The notes below the pieces were generated by a model. The model did no database searches. It was not told the origin of the DNA and saw only the letters and a list, made by a program, of their open reading frames with translations. DNA of 64,000 nt, from assembly GCA_038380795.1 (NCBI GenBank), contig CM076260.1, positions 35,126,634 to 35,190,633 on the forward strand. The letters are read 5' to 3'. This DNA is from Pyrocephalus nanus (Eukaryota > Chordata > Aves > Passeriformes > Tyrannidae). Positions 47,201-61,854 of the stretch are shown piece by piece; position 1 is the stretch's first letter; every line of letters begins with the position of its first letter. The position numbers and the translations under genes were made by a program.

Positions 47201-50200
47201 AGACATAATACTTTTTCTTCTGCCTGCTCTGAACATAACACTGCTGGTGGTCCCGTAGGATAAATGCAGAACATTTTTCATATTAAGTCACAGACTGTGA
47301 GGGTCTGATCAAGCTGCTCGTGACACGTAAAGGATCCTCTCTTGACTCAGAGGATGAATTACAGCCTCTCCAAAAACTTTCTGAGGAAAAATAATAAAAG
47401 CCTTTTACAGTAGATAGTAAATACATTTTTTTTCATGCTGTTACTACAAGCCAATCAACCTCATCATCCAGATCAGGGAATGAATAAGAAGGAGTGTTTT
47501 CCAAAGGAAAACCTCTCAGCCAAACCAATGATATATTTCACAGTTGACAAAAGTAGAATTTTGTGTGATCGGTCCCATGGGAAGTTAATTAAACCATCGC
47601 ACTCCACTATTCATCAGCCAGTATTCTCCAAAACCTTACTTAACCATTCTAGTTAAAGGAACATGCCTGCCCATGGAGCTTCTTGCTTATGGCTTTACAG
47701 ATTTTGGCCCCTCAGCTTTCCTTTAAATCACCATTCTGAGGAAAGGAGTGTGGAAGGCATGCAAACTAAATATGAGGAATTATTTAGATGCTGTTAGTCA
47801 TTTAAACAGAAAGCCTAGTTACCAGGGAAGTAGTCAGTTATTAATTACTACTAATATATGTTGTGGCCAAACTGCTGACACACGTTTTATACTTACAAGA
47901 TAACTGTCAATACACGATGCATACCCTTTTACTATTTGCTATTCTTTAATTTTAATAGTTTTCAGTTTTGATCCAGGATGTAGATTGTGTTGGATTCACT
48001 GTTTGCCACACTGTCATTCCTCACTAGCAATACCCAAGGTCTTAGGTCTGCCTGAAAACTTTACACAAAGGCACTAGGTAAATGAGTCTTCTGGTATCCC
48101 ATCATCTGTAAAGGAAGAGTTACCTCATTTTTGAAGGCTTTTTCTGTGGGCCTTTGGAGAGTGGGTGGAGTGAATCCAGGCAAAATAGTTTCTCTAACTC
48201 CGTCATAGCACTAGCACATAAGAGGAGTGTTTGATAAGGCAGATTTTAGATTGTGAGTGGGAAGAAATTATGGGTATACATAGGTCATATCCTTTAAGCG
48301 GAAGAGCCTTATGCCACATGTTTTCATAGGTGAATGACTTTTGTTCTCAAATTCACTTGTATGTTGGATGACGAAAGCATACATGGAGATCTATAGAGAC
48401 AAGGCCTTATAGCAAGCTACAACCCTCTTCTTTATAAATCAAAAAGAATCAAGGTGAGCCTTTCATGTGAAGTTAGGAACAACTCTGTTACGTTTGACTT
48501 CATAATAATCAAGTCATTTAAGGCTAAGACCCAACAGGCAGAAGGGGAAGTTGTTCACGGCATCAAGTGAGGTGGCTTAAGAGAAGGAATCTTTTCTTTT
48601 CTGTTTGCAAGAAGAAAATAATCTGATGGCAACTGCTTTAAGAGGAAAGTGGGACATGTTAATACTGTACCATGATCTTTTATTTCCAGTGCGTTGAGTG
48701 AGAATCATTCCATTTTGGAAAGTTTATCACTTAAAATGCATTAGCACTATTCAAGTAAATCTTTGTGAACTCACAACTTCCATTCTGCTTCAGTAATAAG
48801 GGGACAAGCCTGGGAAGCCTGGGGCTGAGTTCTGCACTGTGTCAGTATCTGGCACTTGTCTCTATATGAGGAACCTCACAGACTCTACTATTATAGCAGT
48901 AGGAAGGAAGTGCCAAAATTGCCAGCAATAATAAGGCATCTCAAACCTTCTGGCTTATGGGAAAGACCTAAACAGCTACAGCTTGGTTACATAAAAATAT
49001 TTCTGTCAGGAGGAGAAATTGATGAGAGATGAGATGAGTTGAGTTGAGCAGCAGACCAGTAGTAGATATTTTTCTATTCCACTAGCTGAAAAATTCTTGG
49101 TCTTGCAATATTTAACTACTTGCACACATTTCCTTCTGGCCCTCAGGGAAATATAACTGGCTATAAAGCAGTACAATTTTGCCTGCAAAGGTGACTACAA
49201 AAGTGGCACCTTCTTATCCATTTTTTTTTCCACAGAGGGCACATTTTTTGCTACTTTTTCTTCCTTTCAATGCTGTATTCTTGACAAAATGAAGAGTGCA
49301 ATATCATGCATCAAAATGATGCAATTCAAGTAAAATGGTTCCACAAATATCACTGACAACATCATTCGGTCAACAGTGCTAGCCACTGGGAGAAACAACC
49401 TTTATGTCTTAAAGAGCAGAATTTATGAAGTGTTTGGCTGGTTGCATGCTTGTGGGAAGGGAATGGAGAGGAAGAAAATAGCCCACGGAGAGTGAAGGAC
49501 AAGTATTATATATCCTATGGCATAGCTTTAAGAGAGGACAGTCATCAAATTGCTGCTATGACAGCTTTTACAGAGTAAATTTTCATCTATCTTTTGAGAA
49601 GAGAAATCAAGTATTCAGAAATGAAGAATTACCAAAAGTTCAAGCTAAACATTCAATATATAAAAAAATGAATACTATTTATTGGAGCCACTGTCCAAAA
49701 TCACACAAGGAAAAGCTTCCAGACCTTATGAAGCTACTTGATCCTGTTCTGGTGTCAGAAGTCTGCCTTAAATTCTGGCATTACTATGACCCCTGACAGA
49801 GAAAAGCGCAGAGTCTGAAGCTACCTAGGTCCAAATGAATGCTTCCTGTGAGGTGGGATGACGGCAAAAGCATGCCAACATCTAGCCAGGCAACACATCA
49901 TCTCTTCTATCATTCCCGTGCAAAACAACTTCATGTCCCAGCAAATCTTAATTTGAATCTGAGCACCCTATAATTTTCCTAACAGCCACTACCATGACTT
50001 TTCAGCCTACAATCTGCTGAGCATACCGGACAACAACCACAGCAGTTTTATCCTGAGAGGGGCAGAAAGAAAACACAGATTCATTCACCGTGGGATTTGA
50101 CACAAGGTATAGGATTCATAGTGCTGAGCTGGGCATCTATATATACTTTTTACTGAATTGATGAGAAATGGGTCCCTGAGCGAAACACATTAACCTCAGA

Positions 50201-53200
50201 AATCAAAGGGCAGGACATTCAAAATGTTGTTTTGCGGAGGTTGGGGGGATTTGGAGAGTTTTCTCTTGAACTGAAATGCCTTCTCTAAGTTCTTGTGCAG
50301 TTGAAAGTTAAATCTTTCCCTGAACGCAGCCTGAAAGGCTTATTAAAAATGTTACAATAAACCCAGCAAAAAACTACTGTAAGACACTGAAAGGCTCTGT
50401 GAAATCAGATCACTTTTGCTGACAACCACTATCAACTGCATTGAGCAGGTTGTCCCAGCACCAGCCAAGTTACAGAAAGCTTTGGCCTAGATAGAAAGGG
50501 CAGGTTGGTCCTAAAAGTCTCTCTGCTCATGAGAAAGTTCACAGTTGTGGCCCCTAACTGAGAAAGCCTTTTCACCAGTTATAGAGTGTTTAACCTCAAG
50601 AACTGACAGTGCACACTGCATAGCTGATCTTGGCTAATGTGACAGGGTAGAGGTTGAGAGGCAGCCTTTGAGATAACACCTCGCTATCGTCAGAGCATTA
50701 AGGTACAGGAGAGCATTCCACTTCTAGCACTGTTCCTAGTGATCAGCAAATAGGGCACAAGATAAAAGAGTAGCATCTGCTTTTTTAGTTTTTTTTTTTT
50801 TTTTGCAAGGCAAAGACATACATTAATTTCTTCAAACAGAAATGGGGAAGAAACAATTTTTTTTTTAGTCTCAGAGCAGCCTTTCAATAGTCTCAGAATA
50901 GTCTTTGAGTAGCATCTGTGAAGGAACAGAATATTTTTTTATACGTTTGCTAATGCTTTAGTATAAATACATGAGCACTGGTTTAGCTGCACACTAATTG
51001 CTGCATTATGTTTTGGATGAATTTGTTTAAAATAGGAAATTAGTGACAATGAAATATTCATCTGTAAATTTTTTTAAATGAAGTATCAGGACACTTTGGA
51101 GTGTTCATATTTTAAGCCTTTAGTTTTGGTCCTTTTTCTTGCTGATAAGTGTACAAAAATTTAAAGCGAGTTTTAAGGAAACAATGCTCCCTGCATTTAG
51201 AAAGAAACAAACCTTTTCTCCCGTATTTTGTTGGATCCCTTTCACAAATATATTTATATTTTTGAAAAATAAAAAATAGAAAGCTAGGATATTGAAAGTA
51301 AATAAAAATGTAAATTAATAAAAAAAAGGAAGAGTTCCCTCTGAAAATTAAACCCTATTATAGTAGTGGAAGAAGGAGGAAAATTAAGTAGAAACAAAAA
51401 TAAGGCTTTCAGGCAATTAGGCATATTTCAAAAACAAAATTCAAGATTCATTTAAAATCAAGGATTTTTAACTTTTTTTTGTTTGCTTCCAATGTCAAGA
51501 GAAGGTATTTTTAATGAAACAGATGGGATTGATTTTCTTAAAAACAGTGTATATAGGAAAAATATTAAAGCACATTAACATGGTTTACAAATCTGAGAAA
51601 CATTATTTGCTACCTGCTATACCTTCCTGTTCCCAGTACTTTTGCCCATTTGCAGAAGTAACTTGCTTCAAAATGATCATAGTTTTCTGCAGAGACACGC
51701 AGGTTGCTTTGTGTAAGTCTCGGCCTGCCAGTGCCCAAAGGTGTAGTTGAAAAATGTCCTACCCATAAACATGGGCTGGCTCAGTTGTTTTACTTCTTTC
51801 TGTGTCAGGAAGGTAACTTGTGCCTTGGTTTATCCACAAGAAGTTCCCTCCTGTTGTAGTTTTGTTTTGATTGAAAGCAGAAACAGGTATTGCTTGGGGT
51901 AACCAAGACTCAAAGAGAAAAAAGCCTTTGTTACTTTTTAGGTTCAGTCTTCCACAGTGCCAAGAAAATCTACCTTTGAACTCTACAAAAAGTGAGTAAA
52001 ATTTTGGCAATGAGAGTGGAACTGTAAAACAAACATGCTCAGTATAAGTTAGTAGTGTCCTAGTTAAAAAATGCTAAATGGGAATGATAAATAGAGAGTT
52101 AATCATCAAATAATCTCTTTTGCCATTATACATGAGAGGACAAGCCAATTTGAACTATAACGTTCAGAGGCATGACTGATATCCATGGTAGTACCATTTT
52201 TTTCAAGATAATGAGCAGAAAAGTGTATTTGGCTGTCATTACTGAGAAAGTGATCTCAGTGTGCAATACTTGCACCATAAAAACTAAAACAGAACACAAT
52301 TATTCAATACAAGTACTTTTAAAATTAAACTTTACAAGAAAACCTCAGAAAGGATTTTGCTTTTCTTTTCATGATCAAGACTGCTGCTTTAAAGGAACTT
52401 AATGGGATGGTGAGTTTGGGATACTGCTTCACCCACTGTGTTCACAGGGAACTCTGACCTACAAATCAAGAAAGGGGTACTGGGTGGGAATAGCTGTTCT
52501 GCAAGTACCCATACTCAGATGTATTTTATAACTGCCCTATACTGAGCTGAAACAATAGAACATAGGTCTTACATAGAAATAATAAATGGAAAAATTATAT
52601 AACCCAACCTAAACAGCACTTAAAAATACCTAGCAAATGCTTGCTGAAGAAATGCCATTTCTAATAACAGGGACAAGAGAATGACTGGAGATCCCAGAGC
52701 TGCATGATACATGCAGAAGCTACCTGAACAAAACAAATGTACGAGCCCTAATAATCACACCATGGAAACCAAGAAGTAAATCCTTCATTGTTGTCTCCCC
52801 TGGTAGCAACAGTGAGTCATTACAATACAAAGGCCAAATAGCTTGGGAGTTAGAGATGCCAGTCTTGCAGATGTCTGAAAACTGAGCTGATCATTTCATC
52901 CTTTGTGTGAAGCAAATTAGCTGAGTGGTAAGAGCAGATAACCTCACAATTAAAATGAATATGTTTTTGTGAAAAAGAAGGAGTAAGAAAGTATGGGTTC
53001 ATTGTTTTCAATTCTGTGCCACCAGAGATGTCAGTACCTAAGCTGGTCTTCTTAAGAGTAGGGGTAGCATACTAAAAACACTCCAAACTGTCAGAGAAAG
53101 CAAACTCTGCCATTTCTCAGCTTGGGATCTGGATTCTACCTGATGATTTTGATCTGAATCAGAAGCAATCTCCCACATCTAGTGCACTAGCAGACTTCCA

Positions 53201-56200
53201 GGATCTTCTGCCTCATAAAAATGTGTGGCCCCAAGAAAGCCAGAAAAAAAATTCTCACTGTATTTCAGTCCATGATATTTTTTCATTAATTTGAAGATGC
53301 AAGAGTTTTATATCACTGCATATTTCTGAAAGGGAGAAAGGTGAAGGGATACGTATTGCAGAAACATTATAATTTCTAAGCCCTGTACAATGTCTCCTAC
53401 TAACAAATTTTTTGAAAGGTTATCTGACACAAAGCAATACATATCATTAAAGTTTTCACAAAGCTTTTGAAGCAATACAGATGCCTCTTTGTCCTTGCTT
53501 ACAGTCACTACTGCACACATGTATACACTTCATTCAAAGAGAAAGGTTTTTGTCCATGGTTGTCGTGTTGTGACCCACCAGCAGTCCTCCAAGAAGCCGT
53601 GACAGTCACTGCATGTGTTATACAAATACTTGGCCTTGCCTCTGTCTTTTGATTATGCCAAATCCCACTGATAGAGAATTTTTGCTTTCCTGAATCTTCA
53701 ATATTACAACCTTCATAAACTACCAGGAAGACAGCAAACTCTATCAGAGTAATGGAACTTTTTTGAAAGCCAGAGCAATATTTTTTTTTTTTAAGCCCCT
53801 GGATCATCTTCACTATGAACAAATAAACTTTTTGAAAGTACTGGTGTTTTGTTGTAGTTTGGAAAATCCCAGTCCCCTTCACTGCCTTTTGGTGGTGGCT
53901 GGTCTCCAGGTCCTCTCAAGATACCAACCTCCTTCCATGGATAATCTTGTAAATTTCCAAGAGATTGTGATAAGTTTATTTGAGTACTTACCTACTTCTG
54001 CAGTACTGTAGAAATGGTTGCCCTGAGTCCAGATCTTGAGCTTCCTGTCCAGAAGATAACTGGTGTTGGTCCTTGTATGTCTTGTCCAGAGAGAAGGCTG
54101 GTCTACAACCCAGCTGATCATTTGCATGCTTAGAAGCCTTTCCTTTCCAGTTCTCCCTTTTCTTATCTACAAATATGCTTCCCATTATCTTTATTTCTTT
54201 TCTCTGAAGACTCTGTCTGGCATATTTTAATTGCTGTCAATTATTTGAAAATAAGCTTGATGCAATCAGCATCAGTCATATGGGGAGATCTTCCCTAAGA
54301 AATTATATTGAAAAAAAGAAAGCTTGAAGTGGCTTGTTAGACAAGTTTGTTCTTTTAAAATTCTTTTTTCCTCTGGAATCTTGGCATCAGATAGACATCT
54401 ATGGAGAGCTAAGATAAAGCAGAGTACTGAAGCTGTCCTGTGAGCTGGGGACTACCCCAGATGTCACACAGTGTCTCCATCCCAAGTGTACTACCACTAT
54501 CACCATCCAGTATCATTTTTTGCAAAGGAATTTTGAGACAGTTCATTTCTGAACACCTTTAGGGCTTCTCCCCATCATGTCTTGTAAGGAGAGCTTTTAG
54601 AGCATGTAATGTAATCAGGGACCAGAAGACTAGCAACTGCTTTTAAACTTCTGACTGAACGGGACACAAGACATCTCTGTGAATCCAAAGGATTTCTATG
54701 TCTGCACTCTAAAATTCATGTTGTTGTAGTCAGATTTGCAATGAACTTATAAGCAAATCAGTAGCCCGTCCCATTTATCGATGTAAATGCAAAGTTATAG
54801 CGCTGCTATAATCAATATATGTACCAAACCAATATATTTCCTTTCAGTTCTATATATCAACAGCTTAGTCTCTCATAGTCAGATTTCAGGATATGTAGCA
54901 GTGCTCTCAACTCAAGAATATGGTCCCCACACACAGCTCAAGTAAACAAAGTGAGATCAGGGATACTCCATGGGATTTGCTGTAGCAAACTGGCAAAACC
55001 TCTGGCTTCTCCTACCCTTTATATATTGCTTTGTGCTATTATAAATAAAACCCATGGTACAAACCACCCCAAAGAGATTTTGAATATTCTGATCAATTTG
55101 GGAAGCATTTCTGCTTCAGTTCTCACTCAGCAAGAGGTGATAGAAGCTTGCATTCCCTCTGTATCAAAATAGTTCAGTCCATGTGGAAAAGAGATACCCC
55201 CTACCCCACTCAACATGCTAAAGTCAGAAACAAACCATTGCTGAGAAGAAAAACCTTAGCTAAGGCAAACTGACAGTATATTTTGTTTGCTGCACTGACT
55301 AGAGGCGCTCAAAATATTAACAATTACCCAACTGTGAAAAACTCACTAAGTTCATTTTTCATCGTATGTTTTGAGACCAGGACAGGTCTGTCAGAAGATT
55401 TATTTATGTCTGAAACTTATCAGGCAAAGCTATCCAGTATGGTTATACATAACTTGAGAAACTAGTGAATTTGACTACTTTTAACATAAGGAAATATCAA
55501 ACTCTATTACAACAACGAAACCTACTTTTCAGCTAAAAGCCTGGCGCAAACCTGTGCATAATTAAGCTAAATGATTTATTTAAGCACATCTACATAAACA
55601 TAAACATCTACATACACGTAAACATTTAGCAAAAACATTAAGTTCTAATTATATCTAAATTGTATCAGCATGTATATTTACTTTGGTAAGGACAAGATAA
55701 ACTGTCTAGATTAAACCAAGCTGATTTCACTGTTTTAGATTTTTGTTGTTGTTAAAACCATGTTTGTCTGATTTATTACCACAAAAGAAGGTGATTCTGT
55801 ATTTGGGAGAGGTCCTTATGTAGTTCAGAGGTTTTTGGGGGTGTCATTTGAGTGATGCAAACTTCTACATCAGAGGTTATAAAAAATCAAAAAGTAAATG
55901 TATTAAATCAAAGCAATACAAAAGAAAATCCTACAAAAGGCAGACTTGAGGCACAACTCACTGAAAATTTGTGAAATAGGGAGAAATAATTTAAAGCAGC
56001 TAAGAAGAAAACAAAACAGTGAAGTTAGCTATTAAACTGTGATACACTCTGGTTGTTTCCCTTTGGCATTTGTGAGATCGTGAATCTATCTATGGCACGG
56101 AGTATGTCTGGGTTTGAAATACGTCTTGTTTTAATCTGTCTAGTCCATGCTTTTTGCATGAAAAGTATGCATTGTCTTTGTAAGTTAGGGGCAGCAATGG

Positions 56201-57519
56201 AAAGACAAACCAGAGGGAGGTAAAATGGCAAATGAGAGTTATGGGAGGTTTTGTTGTTGGCGTTTTTTTTTAAACTTACTGCTTGTTTTTCTACCAAGTC
56301 TCACTGACTTGTTAACTGCTTAGGTTGCCTCAAGGGTGTCATCAATTAATTGAACTCTGGCCTTCAGGAATTTGATTGATAGGCAGGTGATTGAAACACA
56401 GACTGTCTCACCATTAATGACCCTTCCCAGAATGCTGGATATTACTCAGCACCCCAGAAAAACTGCAGTGGTGATAGAAGGGTGAGTTTGATGTCTGAAG
56501 GTGTTGGTGTCATGCTTGCACTATGCTCTGAAAGCTTTATATTTGAGAACATTGGAAAGAGCAGTAAGCCACACAGAAAGTTGTCTTCGCAGAAGAGGGC
56601 CTGTGTCTCCCTGCACAGACCTGCTGCATAGCTTTTAAAACTCTGGATGTTAATATTCCCAGATAATTTTTGTCAAGGCTTAAGGCTTCCTTAAAAGTCT
56701 TGGTTAAGTAATAATAAATTAGGCACTGAGTGATCCCAGTAGGTGGGATTGTCCTCTTCTCGTTCTATCCCTTCACAACAAAGATGTTTATGTTGTCCAA
56801 CTCCTAGAAAGAAAGTCTATGGCCAGACAAGTATATCACTCTTCATATTACAGAATCATTAAAGAGGCCATTGTGGTAAAGAATGAGCAGAGAAAGCACA
56901 AATTCTTCAGAAATTACCTTACTCTTCTATAACCAAACTACCTGTATTATCAGAGTCACCTCTGGAGACACACCAAAACAGTTTAAGTCAAATAGAAAAA
57001 TTTAAAAAGTAACAGTTGCACACAAAGTTTTCTTTTAACACCTCAGATATGTTCCAACAGTTTTTCAAGTCATAAAGCCAAGCAGAAAGAATTGAAGGAT
57101 GCTCTTTCTTAGTCATGCTTTCTTTGGAAATTTAGTATCTATGGCTGTAAGAAAGCCACCTCTAGAAGGCATTTGTACTTTGAATTTCTTCACAATTGCA
57201 ATGGCACCTCCAAGTGCCAAGTCGCCTGCAGTGGAAGGTCAAACGCTACACATGTCTGTAAACCCTTGGCAAACTGAGCAAGAAAACACTACTCCATACA
57301 CTTTTAACTGTGGCTGTTCCGGTTACTCTCCATATACCTAATTGCCTTACCTGTCCTGTACCTCAAGAAGGTTATGAAGATGAGTCTAAGAGAAATATCC
57401 CTTTTCTTCTGTGTGCACAGCACAATCTCTATATTTATAGTCACAAATTAAATATCAGTTTACCAGCTATTAGAATAAATGCAATAGATTCTATAATCTG
57501 TATTTCTAATGGTTAGAAC
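44268..57519. other. Long unique AT-rich stretch, no gene seen
   Basis: About 13 kb without a recognisable gene, RNA or well-supported repeat. Small items: an 11-bp-period tandem at 45717-45752 (ATTGTAATGT repeated about three times), a GAGAT/GAGTT microsatellite at about 49022-49049, a 16-base poly-T at 50789-50804, and short ACATAAACAT-type repeats near 55588-55625. The block 50940-51190 is unique and TAAT-rich and could be conserved noncoding DNA. Open frames reach 124 codons (53508-53882, minus) but none is recognised. Confidence 0.5.
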
Positions 57520-57700
57520 TGTCCCAGGCATGGTTTCAGCTAATTCTTTGTGCAGTGGGAGTCAGCATAAGCCAAAGATGTTGCAATAATGTTAATGATG
57601 TGGCTGCGGGTGCTCTGTGCCAGCTGACCTCACAGCCAGGGAATGATCCCAGCCATAATTAAGTTGCTAGTGTAGATACAGCCAGTGAGGGCAATCTTGA
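57520..57700. promoter_or_regulatory. Weak candidate conserved element / TIR-end match
   Basis: This is a unique block with TTGCAATAATGTTAATGATG near 57581 and CCATAATTAAGTTGC near 57652. At 57666-57683 it carries GCTAGTGTAGATACAGCC, which resembles the inverse of the 6466 element terminus (13 of 16 core positions). It may therefore be either regulatory or the right edge of a decayed repeat. Confidence 0.25.
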
Positions 57701-60700
57701 CACAAGGCCAACCATGATCAGAGATGGGTGGGGCAGAATGTATTACTCTAAAAAACATGTGTTTTTCTAACCGAGAACCCCAGGAAGATGCCTATGTATA
57801 ACACTATCTAAACAGGCCCTTTACTTCCCTATATGCTGCTGTGTATTAGCAAGCTCTACCATTCCTGTGCTTCCAAGTCTAATGCTGAACAAACTGCAGG
57901 TGTGCAAAATTCTTTGGAAATGAGAAGATCATGACACAGCATGTTTATTTCAAAAGCAAAGCCTTTAATTACTTCTTATACAATTTCTAGCACTTGTATT
58001 GTTGGCAGTATGGGACTAAAAAGACCGTAAGGTAGTATTGCTTCTTAACCTCCCACCTTATTGATATTATTCTCCAAATACAGTCAAGAATCTGTCATAC
58101 TGATTCATGTTGACATAGTGGGGATATTAACTCTTTGCTGTTCTTAAATATGGACTGGATGTTGGTGAAGACACTACAAAAGTACCCTCTGCTTTATATT
58201 TTTGTGTTCTGAACTCCAAGAAATAAAGCACTATGTACTCTAAAACAGCAAAGGCAAAAATGTTACTTGTAATAATGAGTCCTGTAATTTTAATGATTTA
58301 AGTAACTAGACATGAGCCATAAGCAATCAGGAAGAATGTTTTTCCCCTGCAAGAAAGCATTTTTATAACAGATAAACACTGCCTTGAGCTCAAATTTTCA
58401 CACACAGAGCAGTAAATTGAATTATAAAGTGCTAGAGAGCTGAATGGATTTCTTAATTATTTCCAGACTTGTTAACTTTAGGAAAAATTGGAAAAAGAGA
58501 AGAGTGTATGGGGAAGCAGTGGGGCAGGTCATTCCTGGAGAGCAGTGGAAGGGGCCCACACATACACATAACCTTGCTGAATTTCCCAGGGAAAGATAAC
58601 ATACTTTTTTCCTACTGCTACTGAAACCAAGGAGTGAAGGACCTCGAGTTCTCACTATTCCTGGGCTAGTCCCAAGACCTGTCCCCTTAAAAAGCAGAAA
58701 AGAAATTGCCCTTTTCCTTACCCTTCCAGGATGATTTGGTGAGAAACTGTTTTATTCTTCCTTTTCTCCTTCACTAGTGCTTGTAGAAAGGACTATTTAT
58801 TATATCATCAAACCCCAAATCCCCACAGTTGAAAGGGATTTTGACACTCAAACTCCTTATCTCCAAGACAGGAGCAATGCACTTCTCATTAAAGATTCAC
58901 CACACTGGGAAACTTTAGACTTACAAAAATCACTGATACAAACCTTTGATTTTATGGTTGAGTGTTCTTGATGTGAATGAGAGGTCAGCAGTCTTCTCCC
59001 CCTCATTGTTTTTTCTGTATACAAGGACTTTCTGAAGGTTTATGATGTCACCTTTAACCCAAGTTATAAATACACAACACTGAGATCATAGGACACATTA
59101 ATTTCCTGCTCTGACACTATACATTTTTAAAAATCTGGGTGAGACATAAACATATAAACCAAAATGTATCCCCAATTTAAATCCATTTCCTTCTGAGTTT
59201 GTACTACTATGTTGGCAAACACAGAACATTTATTATAAATTAACACAATAAAACCAAAAGCAATGTTCACTTAAAATTCTCTTTTTAGTATCCATATGAG
59301 TACTCACAACAAAATAGACCCTAAATCTCGAGATGGGTTGTAACACATACCTGAAGGCTGCAAGCACTTGGCAATTATTTAGGTAAGAATAGCCCTGCTG
59401 CTTTCAAGTAAACTGCCTGTATATGTGAAATTAGGCACAAGAATGGGGGAAAAACCCTTCAGGGAACCCCAGAACATGTGGTTTTGGTCATCCCAAGTCT
59501 ATTGGCAAGTTTGGATGGGGAATGTTTAATAGCTTTGTCGGTGAAAAATATTTTCCTTGCTTGACTTTTGTAGAAAAGAAAGAGATAATAATTATTCTGA
59601 CTTTTACATAATTTATTTTGTATAATTTATTTGCATGCACCTGAGATTTTGTTTGGTTTTAACTAAACATTTTCTTCAATGTAGGTTTTTTTCAACTTCC
59701 TTTTGAGGAAAAAACATTAAAAAATAGGAAGGCAATTATTTTCCATTTGTTTACACAGCCCTAATCCTTACATCCTAAGTGCTTGCCAGATTGGAGCCCA
59801 CCTAAGTGAATGAAATGATCCAAGTGTCATTAGGTCTTGAGTTCTCACTTCCCACTGGGGGTGCCCAGCAGGTCTGGAAGTCTCTTGATCATTCATATCT
59901 CTGAGTCTGAGAGAGAGCAGTTTTGATCCAAATTTTATACTAATGGTAGTTTCCTTAGTGCAATTAAGAAGCTTTGTACTTTCTGAAAACCAGCCCTAGA
60001 AATTATTTGCTTTAAATCCTTAAAGCATCCTGTTCCAGAAGAAAAGTTTAAGACATTAAGACATGTTTTCTTCTGTTGCTCTCAGATTCTTCCTTGATAT
60101 AAAATAACTACAAAATTTGGAAGATATACAGTCACTGCTAAATTCTCAATTTGTTTTATAACTTTCCATTTTTTACAGTTTCCTTGTCTCTGTTGTGAGA
60201 TATTTATTCCCTCACTGACTGCTTTCCTAGTCTGTGCACATTTTTCTCATCTTGAGAGATTATTGAACCTGATTTAAAACACAAGATAGAAATGGACTGT
60301 GATTTTTGTTAAGTGTTTGCTCCTTAGCCTGTCAGCAGACTCCTCTGACATAATAACTTTGCATTGCATCGGTAACCATTTCATGCTGGTGACAAACATC
60401 TAGTAGTGGCCACAGAGAACTTGCAAGATACTGGGGGAGCAGATTGTCAAATATATTTAAAGGTAAGAAGACATGAAAAGCAGTCCTAAGTTTAGTCTGT
60501 TTTGGAGATAATGTCTTACATGAGATTGATTACATACAGCCTGAAAAGCGTGGCTCATGCATCCACTCTTGCTGTGTGCTGAAAGATAAAAATCCCATTT
60601 GCTCTATTTTATATTGGTGGTCTTTCACACTGGTAATGGAGATCTGTATGTTCCTTGTAAATCACATATATAAAGACTGCCAGATAACAACCCACTTAAC

Positions 60701-61239
60701 TGCTGAATGAAGTGTTTCTTAGCTGGAAACTGAGCTATGCCATGTTCATGATCTAGCGACTTACAACACAAAGCACTGGGTGAGTCATTCATTTGTATCC
60801 CCATTAAAACAGACACATGCAGTACTCTCTGTAGTCTGATGCTGTAGTCATGATGGCTTGTTACCAAGCCTCTGTCTTGTACTTTAGCTGAATTTGTTTA
60901 TTTGGTCATGTTCCTCTATCACCATCCCCAGCGTGGTGTCCAAGTACTCTATGTACATCCAAGACAAGTTATAGCCCCTGCCTGGAACTCAGAGAACTGC
61001 ACAAAACTGCCTTCCCTCTCAGAGTTTCCTATTCAGTAGGTAGGGGTGTCATTAAACCAAGCGTGTAGTCACTCCTGAGCCCACAGTTGTCACTGCTGGT
61101 GTTCAAGGAGTAATCAACCTCTGCAGTAATAGGACTGCAGTAACAGGTCTTCTCTGAAAAGTCTCCTCCTGCCAGCTCCCCTCTGCCCTCCTTCATAAAC
61201 TATTTTGACAGCTGAAGATTCTGACCTAGAGCATGGTTA
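57701..61239. other. Unique AT-rich DNA, no gene seen
   Basis: No repeat family or gene is recognised. Frames are under about 80 codons. The stretch 59580-59640 is very AT-rich. Confidence 0.6.
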
Positions 61240-61439
61240 AACACTGAACAGATTGACCAGAGAGGTGGTAGATGTCCCATCCCTGGAAACATTCAAGGAT
61301 AGGTTGGACAGGGCTCTTCAACCTGTACTGTTTGAAGATGTCCCTGTTTATTGCAGAGGGGTTGGACTAGGTGATCTTTACAGGTCGCTTCCAATCTGAA
61401 TTGCTTTATGATTCCATATGATTCTAGGACTCTGTATGA
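61240..61439 (+). mobile_element. CR1 LINE 3' end, 5'-truncated
   Basis: Recognisable CR1 phrases appear in order: GAGAGGTGGTAGATGTCCCA (61259), CCCTGGAAACATTCAAGGAT (61281), GGTTGGACAGGGCTCTTCAA (61302), GGGTTGGACTAGGTGATCTT (61359), then CGCTTCCAATCTGAATTGC and the terminal ATGATTCCATATGATTCTAG repeats. It is only the 3' UTR end of the element, about 200 bp, with no coding part. The preserved terminus makes it a clear avian-type CR1, of a different subfamily from the one at 8366. Confidence 0.95.
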
Positions 61440-61854
61440 CATAGGTTTTATGGTCAGCACTAACATATCCCTACACAATGCTCTAAATTAATTTTTTTCA
61501 TTCTGAGATCTGATTTTTTGTTTTAACAAAGAGACATTCAACCCTGCCACATCTGCAGGGCTTATACCTGGGTTCCCAATTTTTCTGAAGCCCTCACACC
61601 ACTCTTGCTAGTCAGGGAACTGGTAGCAGATAGATGGTTCTCATTACGTAGGCTGCTATGACAGGCTTTCCAGGTGTACAAGGTTCAGAAAATGCCTAGA
61701 GCAACACTCATTTTTTTTACTTCCCTGGAGAATTGCAAGTCCCTTTCTAAGCAGATAAGGAGTGCTCCCCCCAAAAAAATCCCTGCTCATGCACTGTCAT
61801 TCTCTTGTCCCCCCACCAGTTGCCCTTCCAGCCCCAGTAAGAGGCATAAACACA
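61440..61854. other. Unique spacer, no gene seen
   Basis: Plain sequence between the CR1 end and the minisatellite. The right part becomes C-rich (from about 61768). The 174- and 177-codon + strand frames that begin here run into the minisatellite and are explained by its GC-rich, stop-poor composition. Confidence 0.55.

Noticed and set aside
52910..52945. tRNA/SINE-like phrase GCTGAGTGGTAAGAGCAGAT
   Set aside because: No cloverleaf, B box or conserved SINE body could be traced around it.
53508..53882. 124-codon minus-strand open frame
   Set aside because: No recognisable product and consistent with chance length.
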